Positions 7,661-14,323 of a stretch of 14,388 nt of DNA are shown here, in pieces. Origin of the DNA: Cytophagales bacterium (GTDB taxonomy: Bacteria; Bacteroidota; Bacteroidia; Cytophagales; 172606-1); the NCBI GenBank assembly GCA_025455595.1, contig JALOMD010000012.1, positions 1 through 14,388 on the forward strand. Direction: 5' to 3'. Every line of letters begins with the position of its first letter. Positions within the stretch are counted from its first letter, which is position 1. The notes beneath the pieces are model-generated. The model ran no database searches. It was not told the DNA's origin and saw only the letters and a program-made list of their open reading frames with translations. The translations under genes and the position numbers were made by a program.

Positions 7661-8806
7661 ATGCGAATAGCCATTGTCATCAATACCTCTTGGAATATTT
7701 ATAACTTCAGAATGGGCCTGATTCGTTCCTTTCTGGCCGACAATCATGAGGTGTATGCGGTTGCTCCGTGCGACGGCTACGAAATGCGGCTCACCGAACT
7801 CGGGTGCCGCCATTACCCGGTGTCGCTTGACAACAAAGGCTCAAACCCGCTCAACGACTTGCGCTACACGTGGGAGCTTTACAAGACCTACCGCCGGATT
7901 CGCCCGGACGTGGTGCTGCACTTTACCATCAAGCCAAACCTGTACGGCACGCTGGCGGCCAAGTTACTCGGCATCCCCATCATTAACAATGTCTCCGGGC
8001 TGGGCACGGTGTTTCTGCGCGAGAACCGTTCCAGCCAAGTGGCACGTTTCCTTTACCGGCAGTTGTTCCGTTTCCCAGACCGCGTGTTTTTCCAGAACCG
8101 TGACGATTTGGGCTATTTTATCCAAAACGGCTTGGTGAAGGCAACCATTACTGACGTGCTGCCGGGTTCGGGTGTGAACGTGTCGTACTTCAAGCCGGAG
8201 CCGTTCCGTCGCAACGAGCCGTTCGTGTTCCTGCTTGCCGCGCGTCTCATCCAGGACAAGGGCATCCAAGAGTATGCCGAAGCCGCCCGCTTGGTGAAAG
8301 CCCAGTGCCCAAACGTGTGTTTCCGCATGGTCGGCTTCAAGGACGACAGTCCTTTCGGAATCGGCGAGGCTGAGTTACGCCAATGGACAGACGACCAACT
8401 CATTGAGTATAAAGGCTCAACCGACGACATCCGCACCGCACTCATTGGTGCCGACTGCGTGGTGCTGCCCTCGTACCGGGAAGGCACGCCGCGCAGCCTG
8501 CTTGAAGCGGCTGCCATGGGCAAGCCGTTGATTGCCACCAACGTGCCCGGCTGCATAGAAGTGGTTGACCACGAGGTGAACGGTTACCTGTGCGAAGCCC
8601 GCAATGCCCCGGACTTGGCTCGGCAAATGATGCGGATGCTTGCCTTGGACGATGCGAGCTTGGCGACCATGGGTGTCGCCAGTCGGCACAAGGTGGAAAC
8701 CAAGTTCGACGAAATCCTCGTGATTCGCAAGTACCGCGATACCATTGCCCAAGTATTGCAACAAGATATTGCTCGTCCCGTCCAAGACCCGGTTCCAGCC
8801 GAATGA
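7661..8806 (+). CDS. Glycosyltransferase, GT-B fold, GT4-like
   Basis: This 381-residue retaining-type GT4 glycosyltransferase probably adds one sugar to a lipid-linked glycan at the inner face of the cytoplasmic membrane. The ATG at 7661 was preferred over the GTG at 7631 because MRIAIVINTSWNIYNFR begins the first Rossmann strand directly. The N-terminal half carries RPDVVLHFTIKPNLYGTLAA and NNVSGLGTVF (110-119). The C-terminal half carries LLAARLIQDKGIQEY, the nucleotide-sugar motif with E274 and E282 eight residues apart (EGTPRSLLE), and GKPLIATNVPGCIEVVDH. No membrane helix is seen. It resembles the PglA/capsular group of GT4 enzymes, but donor and acceptor sugars cannot be assigned. It is the first gene of the plus-strand polysaccharide locus. 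Confidence 0.9.
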   Translation: MRIAIVINTSWNIYNFRMGLIRSFLADNHEVYAVAPCDGYEMRLTELGCRHYPVSLDNKGSNPLNDLRYTWELYKTYRRIRPDVVLHFTIKPNLYGTLAAKLLGIPIINNVSGLGTVFLRENRSSQVARFLYRQLFRFPDRVFFQNRDDLGYFIQNGLVKATITDVLPGSGVNVSYFKPEPFRRNEPFVFLLAARLIQDKGIQEYAEAARLVKAQCPNVCFRMVGFKDDSPFGIGEAELRQWTDDQLIEYKGSTDDIRTALIGADCVVLPSYREGTPRSLLEAAAMGKPLIATNVPGCIEVVDHEVNGYLCEARNAPDLARQMMRMLALDDASLATMGVASRHKVETKFDEILVIRKYRDTIAQVLQQDIARPVQDPVPAE

Positions 8807-8836
8807 CCGGCTGTGCGGTTTGCTACGGATAATGCT

Positions 8837-8869
8837 GGCCGTTTCAAGCAAATTTTGCCCAAAACGGCC
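8837..8869. repeat. 27-nt palindrome, copy D (diverged arm)
   Basis: The core at 8840-8866 has arms CGTTTCAAGC and GCCCAAAACG around AAATTTT, with outer GGC and GCC also pairing. Three transitions in the left arm leave 7 of 10 core pairs. It begins about 30 nt behind the glycosyltransferase stop and abuts another hairpin. Confidence 0.75.
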
Positions 8870-8895
8870 TTGTGAAAAAGGCTTTTTCGCAAGGC
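8867..8895 (+). terminator. Hairpin behind the glycosyltransferase, possible terminator
   Basis: GCCTTGTGAAAAA and TTTTTCGCAAGGC pair over 13 positions with one G-T, around a GGC loop, and are followed by TTT. The stem is strong but the trailing T tract is short. It overlaps the last three bases of the extended palindrome copy D. It may end the glycosyltransferase transcript. Confidence 0.45.
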
Positions 8896-9061
8896 TTTCC
8901 CAATCGCTGCGTAACATTAGCAATCAGGCACCCCCCTCGTCCTGGTTCGGCTCCAAAGCCTAGCGGCAAGGCAATGGCTTCATGCTCAAATAGTTGATAT
9001 GCGATTCCATTGGCGGCTGACCACCAACAACCGGCGGCTACCTACTTAGAATAATATTGTG

Positions 9062-9069
9062 TAGTTTTG
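9062..9069 (+). promoter_or_regulatory. Putative -7 box upstream of rfbC
   Basis: TAGTTTTG matches TAnnTTTG and is the same octamer found upstream of both susC genes. It lies 28 nt before the rfbC ATG, implying a short leader. No TTTG is seen at the -33 spacing, so the call rests on the octamer and its position. Confidence 0.4.
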
Positions 9070-9097
9070 CCCGGTACATCCACAGAAAGATTTGCCG

Positions 9098-9640
9098 ATG
9101 CAATTCAAACCAACCTCTATTGCCGGGCTGATTGAGATTGTCCCGCGCATTTTTGAAGACGAACGCGGTTTTTTCCTGGAAACCTACCAATACAAGATTT
9201 TTGCAGCCAACGGCATCCCGGATCAATTCGTACAAGACAACCAGTCTTTCTCGACCAAAGGCGTGTTGCGCGGACTGCATTTCCAACGTCCGCCTTTTGC
9301 GCAAGGCAAACTGGTGCGCGTTGTAAGCGGCCGGGCACTTGACGTAGCCGTTGACCTGCGCGAAAACTCGCCCACTTTCGGCCAGCATGTGGCGGTAGTG
9401 CTGGACAGCCTCAGCGGCAACATGCTGTTTGTCCCCGAAGGATTCGCCCACGGTTTCCTGGCCTTGGAAGACACCGTGTTGCAATACAAATGCACCAACG
9501 TTTACGACAAAGCCTCGGAAGGCGGCCTCGCTTGGAACGACCCGCAACTGAACATCGACTGGGGCATCAAAAGTCCGCTTGTCTCTGAAAAAGACCTGTC
9601 ATTGCCCACACTGGAAGAGTTGTTGAAAACATCCGATTAA
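9098..9640 (+). CDS. rfbC: dTDP-4-dehydrorhamnose 3,5-epimerase (RmlC family)
   Basis: This 180-residue RmlC-type cupin epimerises carbons 3 and 5 of dTDP-4-keto-6-deoxy-glucose, the third step of dTDP-L-rhamnose synthesis in the cytoplasm. The ATG at 9098 was chosen over a TTG two codons earlier. Family marks are FEDERGFFLETY (19-30), DNQSFSTKGVLRGLHFQ (47-63) with the presumed catalytic base H61, GKLVRVVSG with K71, LDVAVDLR, FVPEGFAHGF and QYKCTNVYDKASEGG with Y130 as the likely acid. The length is typical of the family. No rfbA, rfbB or rfbD is visible in the window. A related dTDP-sugar 3- or 5-epimerase acting on a different deoxysugar cannot be excluded. It follows the glycosyltransferase on the same strand after a spacer holding a hairpin and a promoter-like box. 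Confidence 0.92.
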   Translation: MQFKPTSIAGLIEIVPRIFEDERGFFLETYQYKIFAANGIPDQFVQDNQSFSTKGVLRGLHFQRPPFAQGKLVRVVSGRALDVAVDLRENSPTFGQHVAVVLDSLSGNMLFVPEGFAHGFLALEDTVLQYKCTNVYDKASEGGLAWNDPQLNIDWGIKSPLVSEKDLSLPTLEELLKTSD

Positions 9641-9681
9641 TAATTTATCAGTGGTGTGTGGTCAGCCGCCAGTGACAGGCG

Positions 9682-9708
9682 CGTTTTGAGCAAAAATCGC
9701 CCAAAACG
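9682..9708 (+). repeat. 27-nt palindrome, copy E
   Basis: The arms are CGTTTTGAGC and GCCCAAAACG around AAAAATC, with 9 of 10 positions pairing. It lies 41 nt behind the rfbC stop. Together with the sequence up to the next start codon it resembles the stretch around copy G. Confidence 0.88.
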
Positions 9709-9737
9709 CCCGTATAGAATTCATCACTCTGAATTCC

Positions 9738-9769
9738 AAATTGAATTCGTACCTCGTAATTCGTACTTC
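9738..9769 (+). repeat. Leader sequence shared with the epimerase gene at 14324
   Basis: AAATTGAATTCGTA (9738-9751) and TCGTACTTC (9761-9769) lie just before the exporter start codon. The same 14-mer and 9-mer occur in the same order at 14296-14309 and 14312-14320, just before the epimerase ATG. Here the second block is preceded by a partial extra copy of the TCGTA word. Confidence 0.7.
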
Positions 9770-9772
9770 TCA

Positions 9773-10585
9773 ATGCCGCAAGTCTGCCCACAACCGCTCC
9801 GTTTGCTTTTACTGCTCTTGCTGCCCCTCTTGGCCGGATGCAAGGCTTACCGACAAAACGTGATGTTGCAAACCGAAACCCCACGCCTGCCCAAAGGCTT
9901 GGTGCAAGCGGCCGCAGGCATCGAGAGCATCGAAAAAAACTATGTCATCAAGCCAAACGACTTGCTGGAAGTGCGGCTTTACAGCAACAAGGGCGAAAAC
10001 ATGATCGACATAAACGTTCCCAAGCCGGGGGCTGTTTCGGGCACAAACAACACGCAGCAGACGCAACAACTTGTGCCCACGTTTCTGGTCGGTGCAGACG
10101 GGCAGGCCCGCTTGCCGCAAATCGGGCTGGTGCGGTTGGAAGGATACACCCTGCGCCAAGCCGACAGCCTGCTGGCTTCCGCCTACAACAATTATTATGT
10201 CGAACCGTTTGTAAATGTTAGATTCGCCAACAAACGGGTGATTGTGCTCGGGGCCACCCAAAACCGCGTGGTGCCGCTCACCAACGAGAACATGAACCTG
10301 CTGGAGGTCCTGGCCTTGAGCGGCGGCGTGACCGAAAACGCCCGGGTGCGTAACATCCGCCTCATACGCGGCGACTTGAAAGACCCTGAAGTACAACTCA
10401 TTGACCTGTCAACGGTGGAGGGCATGATGCAGGCCAATTTGCAGATGCGGCCAAACGACATCGTTTACGTGGAGCCGGTGCGCCGGGTATTGCGGGAATC
10501 GGTCAACGACATCGGGCAGTTCACCGGCTTGCTGGGTGGCTTGGTGGGCATCATCTCGCTTGTGGTGTTGTTACGTAACCCGTGA
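9773..10585 (+). CDS. Wza-like polysaccharide export outer-membrane lipoprotein
   Basis: This 270-residue OPX-family protein should form the outer-membrane exit channel for the polysaccharide. The ATG at 9773 was chosen because it starts a lipoprotein signal with a long Leu run and lipobox LLAGC (Cys 23); the longer frame from 9656 would translate through palindrome copy E. The Poly_export domain (about 55-150) has YVIKPNDLLEVRLY, LPQIGLVRLEGYTLRQA and NYYVEPFVNVRF. An SLBB-type domain follows (about 154-235) with VIVLGATQNRVVPL, NLLEVLALSGGV and RPNDIVYVEPV. A C-terminal hydrophobic helix at about 249-267 (GLLGGLVGIISLVVLL) is a candidate membrane segment, reminiscent of the Wza C-terminal helix. 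It is shorter than E. coli Wza, with one clear SLBB repeat. It precedes its natural partner, the Wzc-like kinase. Confidence 0.93.
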   Translation: MPQVCPQPLRLLLLLLLPLLAGCKAYRQNVMLQTETPRLPKGLVQAAAGIESIEKNYVIKPNDLLEVRLYSNKGENMIDINVPKPGAVSGTNNTQQTQQLVPTFLVGADGQARLPQIGLVRLEGYTLRQADSLLASAYNNYYVEPFVNVRFANKRVIVLGATQNRVVPLTNENMNLLEVLALSGGVTENARVRNIRLIRGDLKDPEVQLIDLSTVEGMMQANLQMRPNDIVYVEPVRRVLRESVNDIGQFTGLLGGLVGIISLVVLLRNP

Positions 10586-10602
10586 CATTTCCGTTTGTCG
10601 TT

Positions 10603-10629
10603 CGTTTTCGCTATTTTTTGCCCAAAACG
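10603..10629 (-). repeat. 27-nt palindrome, copy F1 (diverged)
   Basis: The segment begins CGTTTTCGC and ends GCCCAAAACG, with a T-rich centre on the plus strand, so it is inverted relative to most copies. Seven of ten arm positions pair. It starts 17 nt behind the exporter stop and is the first of three copies in this spacer. Confidence 0.7.
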
Positions 10630-10662
10630 GCACCGGATCTCCCATTTGAAAACACTCACGGG

Positions 10663-10689
10663 CGTTTTGGGCAATTTTCGGCCGAAACG
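10663..10689 (-). repeat. 27-nt palindrome, copy F2
   Basis: The left arm is CGTTTTGGGC, the centre AATTTTC, and the right arm GGCCGAAACG. Eight of ten positions pair. It is the middle of the three copies between the exporter and kinase genes, 60 nt start-to-start after F1. Confidence 0.78.
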
Positions 10690-10705
10690 GAATTATCTCC
10701 AAAGG

Positions 10706-10732
10706 CGTTTTGAGCAAAAAATGCCCAAAACG
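10706..10732 (+). repeat. 27-nt palindrome, copy F3
   Basis: The arms are CGTTTTGAGC and GCCCAAAACG around AAAAAAT, with 9 of 10 positions pairing. It is the last of the triplet, 43 nt start-to-start after F2 and 60 nt before the kinase start codon. Its arms are identical to copy E. Confidence 0.88.
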
Positions 10733-10792
10733 CAAACAGTCTCTTAGGCAGTCAACATGAGTTGTCCATTTCCTCATCCATAGGAAATACTT

Positions 10793-13210
10793 ATGAAAGC
10801 AGACGAACTCAACGCATCCAGCATAGAAGAAACCGACGAACCGGAAGGGTTGCTGGGAGGCATAGACCTGACCCGGATTGTGGACATTGTGCGCCGCAAC
10901 TGGTTCTGGCTGTTGGCCCTGCCGGCCATGACGCTGCTGGGCGGCTATCTGTTCATGCGGTACTCCACCCCCATCTTCGAGTCGTCGTCGAGTCTGAAAC
11001 TGGAGGTGAAACAACAAGCCACCGATTTGGGGCTTCCCACCTTAGACGGCGCGGACGCAGGCACCAACATTTCGGGCGAAATGGAGTTGATTCGCTCCAG
11101 CTTGATTCACGACAAGGTCATCAGCCAGATGAACCTCGGCGTGAGCTACTATGCCTACGGCCGCAGCCGCATCAAGAACGAGGAACGCTACCCGACGGCC
11201 GCATTTGTCGTCAAGCCCGAAGTGTTCAATCCGCAGATTTACGACACGCCCATTGATCTTACCATCATTGACCGCAACCGCTTCACGTTGAGCTACTCGC
11301 TGAACGGCAATGAGCGTAGCGGCACGTACCGGTTCGGGCAGGTCATTGCCACGCCTGACTTCCGCATCACGGTGCGGCGCAGTGCGGTTTACCAACCGGG
11401 CATTGACGACGTGGCCCATTATTTCGTCATCAACAGCGAGGGGGCGTTGCGCAGTTTCTTGAGCAAAAACCTGCGGGTGGAACTCACCGTCCCGGCGGCC
11501 AACATCATCGGCGTGTCGTTCAAGGATGCCAGTGTGCGCAAAGCCCAGAATATCGTGAACAAGATTGACACCGTTTACCTGCAAACCACCAAGGAACTGA
11601 AAAACAAGGCCAACCGCCAAAAAATCGAGTTCCTGGACAAGCAGATTGCAGCCGTAGAGGGGGAACTGGAGGAATACGAGACCAGCCTTGAAAAGTTTGT
11701 CATTGCCAACCGGTCGTCGGACGTGGGCAAGGAAATGGAAAAGTACACCGACAAGATTGACGAGTTGTACAAAGAACGCGCCGAGTTGCAGGCCCAAGCC
11801 TCCATCCTGAACGCCCTGCAAGAATCCGTGGCCAACCGGCGCGACCTGGCCCCGGTGGTGTCGTCGTTGCCGTTGTTGTCAGACACTGAAATCGCGGCCG
11901 TCATCACCGAGCTGAACAAGCAGTACCAAGACCGGGCCATGCTTGCCAAGAGCTATCGCGAAACCACTTACGCCGTTCAGTCCAAAGACTTGCAAATCGC
12001 TACCTCGCGCAACAGCCTGCTGTCGCTCATCGGGCAGAAGAAACGCGTCGTAGCCGAGCAGTTGTCGCTCTTGAACAACCGATTGGCCGAGTCGGAAGCC
12101 ACGTTTGCCGCATTGCCGGGCAAAAACACCGACTACAATCGCATCAAACGCCTGCGCGACCTAAAGGAAAAGTACCACCTGCTGATGATTGACAAAAAGG
12201 CCGAGTTGGGCATTGCCTCGGCGGGCACCAAGGAAGATTTCGTGATTTTGTCGCCAGCCAGCCAGCCCACGGTTCCCATTTCGCCCAACAAGTTCATTGT
12301 CTATGCCAGTTGCCTGGTAGCGGGCCTGCTGTTCAGTGCGGCGTTGGTGGGTGTCAAGTACCTGCTGCATGATACCATTTCCAACCAAAAGGAACTCGAG
12401 GCCGCCACCACGGCTCCGGTGCTGGGCGTAATCCCGACTTACAACCGCGAAAAACTCGTCAACTCCCGGCTGCTCATCCACCAAAATCCAAAGTCAACCA
12501 TCAGTGAGGCGTTCCGGTCGGTGCGCACCAACATGGACTTCATGTTCCAGATGCAGCAGCAGAAACGCATCATTTCCGTTACGTCAACCATCAGCGGCGA
12601 GGGCAAGACCTTCGTGGCCCTCAACTTGGCCGGTGTCATCGCCTTGTCGAGCAACCGCGTAGTGCTGCTTGACCTTGACATGCGGCGGCCGCGCGTGCAT
12701 TTGGCTTTTGACGAGGAGAACTACAACGGCATCAGCACGCTGCTCATCGGCAAGCACACCTTGGCCGAGTGCATCCGCAAAACTCCGGTGGCAAACCTTG
12801 ATTTCATTGCCGCTGGGCCTACGCCGCCCAACCCGTCGGAGTTGATTCTGCGGCCCGAATTCGATGCTTTGCTCAAGGAATTGCACCAATCTTACGACGT
12901 TATTGTTATTGACACGCCGCCCATCGGTTTGGTCACCGACGGCATTCTGGTGATGCGCCGGGCCGACTTGCCCATCTACGTGCTGCGGGCCGACTACTCC
13001 AAGCGGGTTTTTGTTAAAAACATCAACAAGTTACTAAAGAACAATAACTTTAGTAAATTAGCGGTTGTGCTCAACGCCTCCCGGAACCTCGGCAAGTACG
13101 GGTACGGCTATGGGTATGGTTATGGTTACCATGATTACTACGACAGTGCCGACGTGTTGCCAAACAACGGCCTGGACAAACTGAAAGGATTGTTAGTCAG
13201 GAATAAATGA
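10793..13210 (+). CDS. Wzc-like polysaccharide co-polymerase with BY-kinase domain
   Basis: This 805-residue inner-membrane protein should control polysaccharide chain length and export and autophosphorylate on tyrosine. An acidic N-tail precedes TM1 (about 36-56). A large periplasmic part follows with a Wzz-type region (about 57-250) and a long coiled-coil stretch (about 265-440). The GNVR-like ILSPASQPTVPISPNK (485-500) leads into TM2 (about 501-522). The cytoplasmic BY-kinase has Walker A STISGEGKT (598-606), Walker A' VVLLDLDMRRP (623-633) and Walker B VIVIDTPP (703-710). The tail (767-784) carries eight tyrosines, mostly alternating with glycine. The ATG at 10793 follows a weak TAGGAAA ribosome-binding region. 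Three palindromes separate it from the exporter gene. Its stop overlaps the next start as ATGA, coupling it to the phosphatase. Confidence 0.95.
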   Translation: MKADELNASSIEETDEPEGLLGGIDLTRIVDIVRRNWFWLLALPAMTLLGGYLFMRYSTPIFESSSSLKLEVKQQATDLGLPTLDGADAGTNISGEMELIRSSLIHDKVISQMNLGVSYYAYGRSRIKNEERYPTAAFVVKPEVFNPQIYDTPIDLTIIDRNRFTLSYSLNGNERSGTYRFGQVIATPDFRITVRRSAVYQPGIDDVAHYFVINSEGALRSFLSKNLRVELTVPAANIIGVSFKDASVRKAQNIVNKIDTVYLQTTKELKNKANRQKIEFLDKQIAAVEGELEEYETSLEKFVIANRSSDVGKEMEKYTDKIDELYKERAELQAQASILNALQESVANRRDLAPVVSSLPLLSDTEIAAVITELNKQYQDRAMLAKSYRETTYAVQSKDLQIATSRNSLLSLIGQKKRVVAEQLSLLNNRLAESEATFAALPGKNTDYNRIKRLRDLKEKYHLLMIDKKAELGIASAGTKEDFVILSPASQPTVPISPNKFIVYASCLVAGLLFSAALVGVKYLLHDTISNQKELEAATTAPVLGVIPTYNREKLVNSRLLIHQNPKSTISEAFRSVRTNMDFMFQMQQQKRIISVTSTISGEGKTFVALNLAGVIALSSNRVVLLDLDMRRPRVHLAFDEENYNGISTLLIGKHTLAECIRKTPVANLDFIAAGPTPPNPSELILRPEFDALLKELHQSYDVIVIDTPPIGLVTDGILVMRRADLPIYVLRADYSKRVFVKNINKLLKNNNFSKLAVVLNASRNLGKYGYGYGYGYGYHDYYDSADVLPNNGLDKLKGLLVRNK

Positions 13211-13950
13211 TTTCATTATTCAAAAAAAGCGCGAAGGAAGAAAATGACTACTTGCGGGCCGTCCCGTTGGTGGCCGATATGCATTCGCATATCCTGCCGG
13301 GCATAGACGACGGAGCGAAGAACCTGGAACAGTCGCTGGAGCTTGTCAAGGAACTCTACGAGATGGGGTACCGGAAACTTACGGCTACCCCGCACATCAT
13401 GGGCGACTTCTACAAAAACACACCCGCCACTATCCACGAGAAACTAATAAAAGTGCAACTCGCTGTAAATCAGCGCAAATGGAACATTGAAATCAAAGCC
13501 GCCGCCGAATATTACCTCGACGAGTGGTTCATGGAAAAGCTGCGCCGCGAGGAACCGCTGCTCACCTTCGGCGACAGCTACGTGCTGTTCGAGACTTCGT
13601 ACATCAACCAGCCGGTACAGTTGCAGGAGGCTATTTTTCTGATGAAGTCGCAGAACTACAAACCGGTGCTGGCCCACCCGGAGCGGTACATCTATCTGCA
13701 CGACAACTTTGCGCGGATGGCGGAAATCTTCGAAATGGGCGTGTTTTTCCAGATAAACATCAGCTCGCTGTCGGGCTATTATTCCATTCCGGCGCAGGCA
13801 ACCGCCGAGAAGCTCATTGACAACCGCATGGTGCATTTTGCCGGAACCGACTGCCACTCGATGAAGCACATCCAGTCGCTGCAAGCCACGCAGACGAAAA
13901 AATACTACGCCAAGTTGCTCACCTTGGAGTTGCTCAACAACGCGTTGTAG
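13207..13950 (+). CDS. PHP-family protein-tyrosine phosphatase (CpsB/YwqE type)
   Basis: This 247-residue metal-dependent PHP phosphatase of the CpsB/CapC/YwqE group is expected to dephosphorylate the tyrosine tail of the kinase encoded just upstream. Metal-binding motifs are DMHSHILPGIDDG (24-36; H26, H28), TPH (61-63), AAAEYYLDE (98-106; E101), LAHPERY (155-161; H157) and FAGTDCHS (211-218; D215, H217), all present. The length fits the family and no signal peptide is seen, so it should act in the cytoplasm. It overlaps the kinase stop by 4 nt (ATGA), which implies translational coupling and near-equal expression. The first 10 codons are AT-rich compared with the rest. Confidence 0.95.
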   Translation: MISLFKKSAKEENDYLRAVPLVADMHSHILPGIDDGAKNLEQSLELVKELYEMGYRKLTATPHIMGDFYKNTPATIHEKLIKVQLAVNQRKWNIEIKAAAEYYLDEWFMEKLRREEPLLTFGDSYVLFETSYINQPVQLQEAIFLMKSQNYKPVLAHPERYIYLHDNFARMAEIFEMGVFFQINISSLSGYYSIPAQATAEKLIDNRMVHFAGTDCHSMKHIQSLQATQTKKYYAKLLTLELLNNAL

Positions 13951-14022
13951 CGTTCTTTCCCCGAAGCGGCCGCCCGCCGCATCTGTTTCCAAACGTATTT
14001 TTAGGATTTTTCAACGTATTAT

Positions 14023-14050
14023 TTGGTGGTTTTCTCAAAAATCCGCCAAA
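14023..14050. repeat. Degenerate palindrome or weak hairpin behind the phosphatase
   Basis: TTGGTGG and CCGCCAA pair (one G-T) around an A/T-rich centre, about 72 nt behind the stop, with a T run at 14057-14061. By hand 18 of 27 positions agree with the palindrome family. It may be a decayed copy or a weak terminator. Confidence 0.35.
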
Positions 14051-14236
14051 AACAAATTTTTATTAGCCTCAGTCCAAGACGCAAGTGTTTAGCCATGAAT
14101 GGAAAAAGAATGTACAACCCCGAATTTTAACATATCAAGGACGGTTCTCTTTTCGGAATAGGCTAAGTCAGATACGCACAGGCACTTGTGATTCCAGTTC
14201 TTTTACCCCAGACCGACTATTTATTAAAGATAAAAG

Positions 14237-14263
14237 CGTTTTGGGCAAAAATTGCCCAAAACG
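14237..14263 (+). repeat. 27-nt palindrome, copy G
   Basis: The core is identical to copy C: arms CGTTTTGGGC and GCCCAAAACG around AAAAATT. Perfect pairing runs from 14236 to 14264 with a 3-nt loop. It lies 60 nt before the epimerase start codon. Confidence 0.95.
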
Positions 14264-14272
14264 CCCATTCAA

Positions 14273-14296
14273 TCATTCTGTCATTCGTTCATTCAA
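14273..14296 (+). repeat. Three tandem 8-nt units TCATTCNN
   Basis: TCATTCTG, TCATTCGT and TCATTCAA follow one another with an exact 8-nt period, between palindrome copy G and the shared leader words. The first six bases are invariant. Confidence 0.7.
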
Positions 14297-14320
14297 AATT
14301 GAATTCGTAAATCGTACTTC
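14296..14320 (+). repeat. Leader sequence shared with the exporter gene
   Basis: AAATTGAATTCGTA (14296-14309) and TCGTACTTC (14312-14320) precede the epimerase ATG by three bases. They repeat the words at 9738-9751 and 9761-9769. Confidence 0.7.
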
Positions 14321-14323
14321 AAC

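Larger units (their letters stand above)
13951..14323. other. 373-nt spacer between the phosphatase and epimerase genes
   Basis: No gene is visible. It holds a degenerate palindrome or hairpin (14023-14050), palindrome copy G (14237-14263), a three-unit 8-nt tandem repeat (14273-14296) and the leader words shared with the exporter gene (14296-14320). From about 14062 to 14235 I see no recognisable element. No TAnnTTTG box was found. Confidence 0.65.

Noticed and set aside
9092..9097. TTG start two codons upstream for rfbC
   Set aside because: A normal ATG at 9098 gives the typical RmlC N terminus.
9656..9772. N-terminal extension of the exporter gene
   Set aside because: It would be translated from palindrome copy E and spacer, and would bury the lipoprotein signal peptide 39 residues inside.
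11042..11821. Minus-strand open frame of 259 codons opposite the kinase
   Set aside because: It is antisense to the periplasmic part of the kinase and has no domain, plausible start context or neighbours on that strand.
944..14263. Repeated palindromes as a CRISPR array
   Set aside because: Spacing is irregular (tens of bases to kilobases), copies are inverted and diverged, and no cas gene is present.
944..14263. Palindromes as ordinary intrinsic terminators
   Set aside because: None has a T run right behind the stem; the A/T run is in the loop, and separate terminator hairpins exist behind susD and hflX.
944..14263. Palindromes as paired DNA-uptake sequences
   Set aside because: The 10-nt arm word was not seen singly within genes, which is the usual pattern for uptake sequences; a genome count would settle it.
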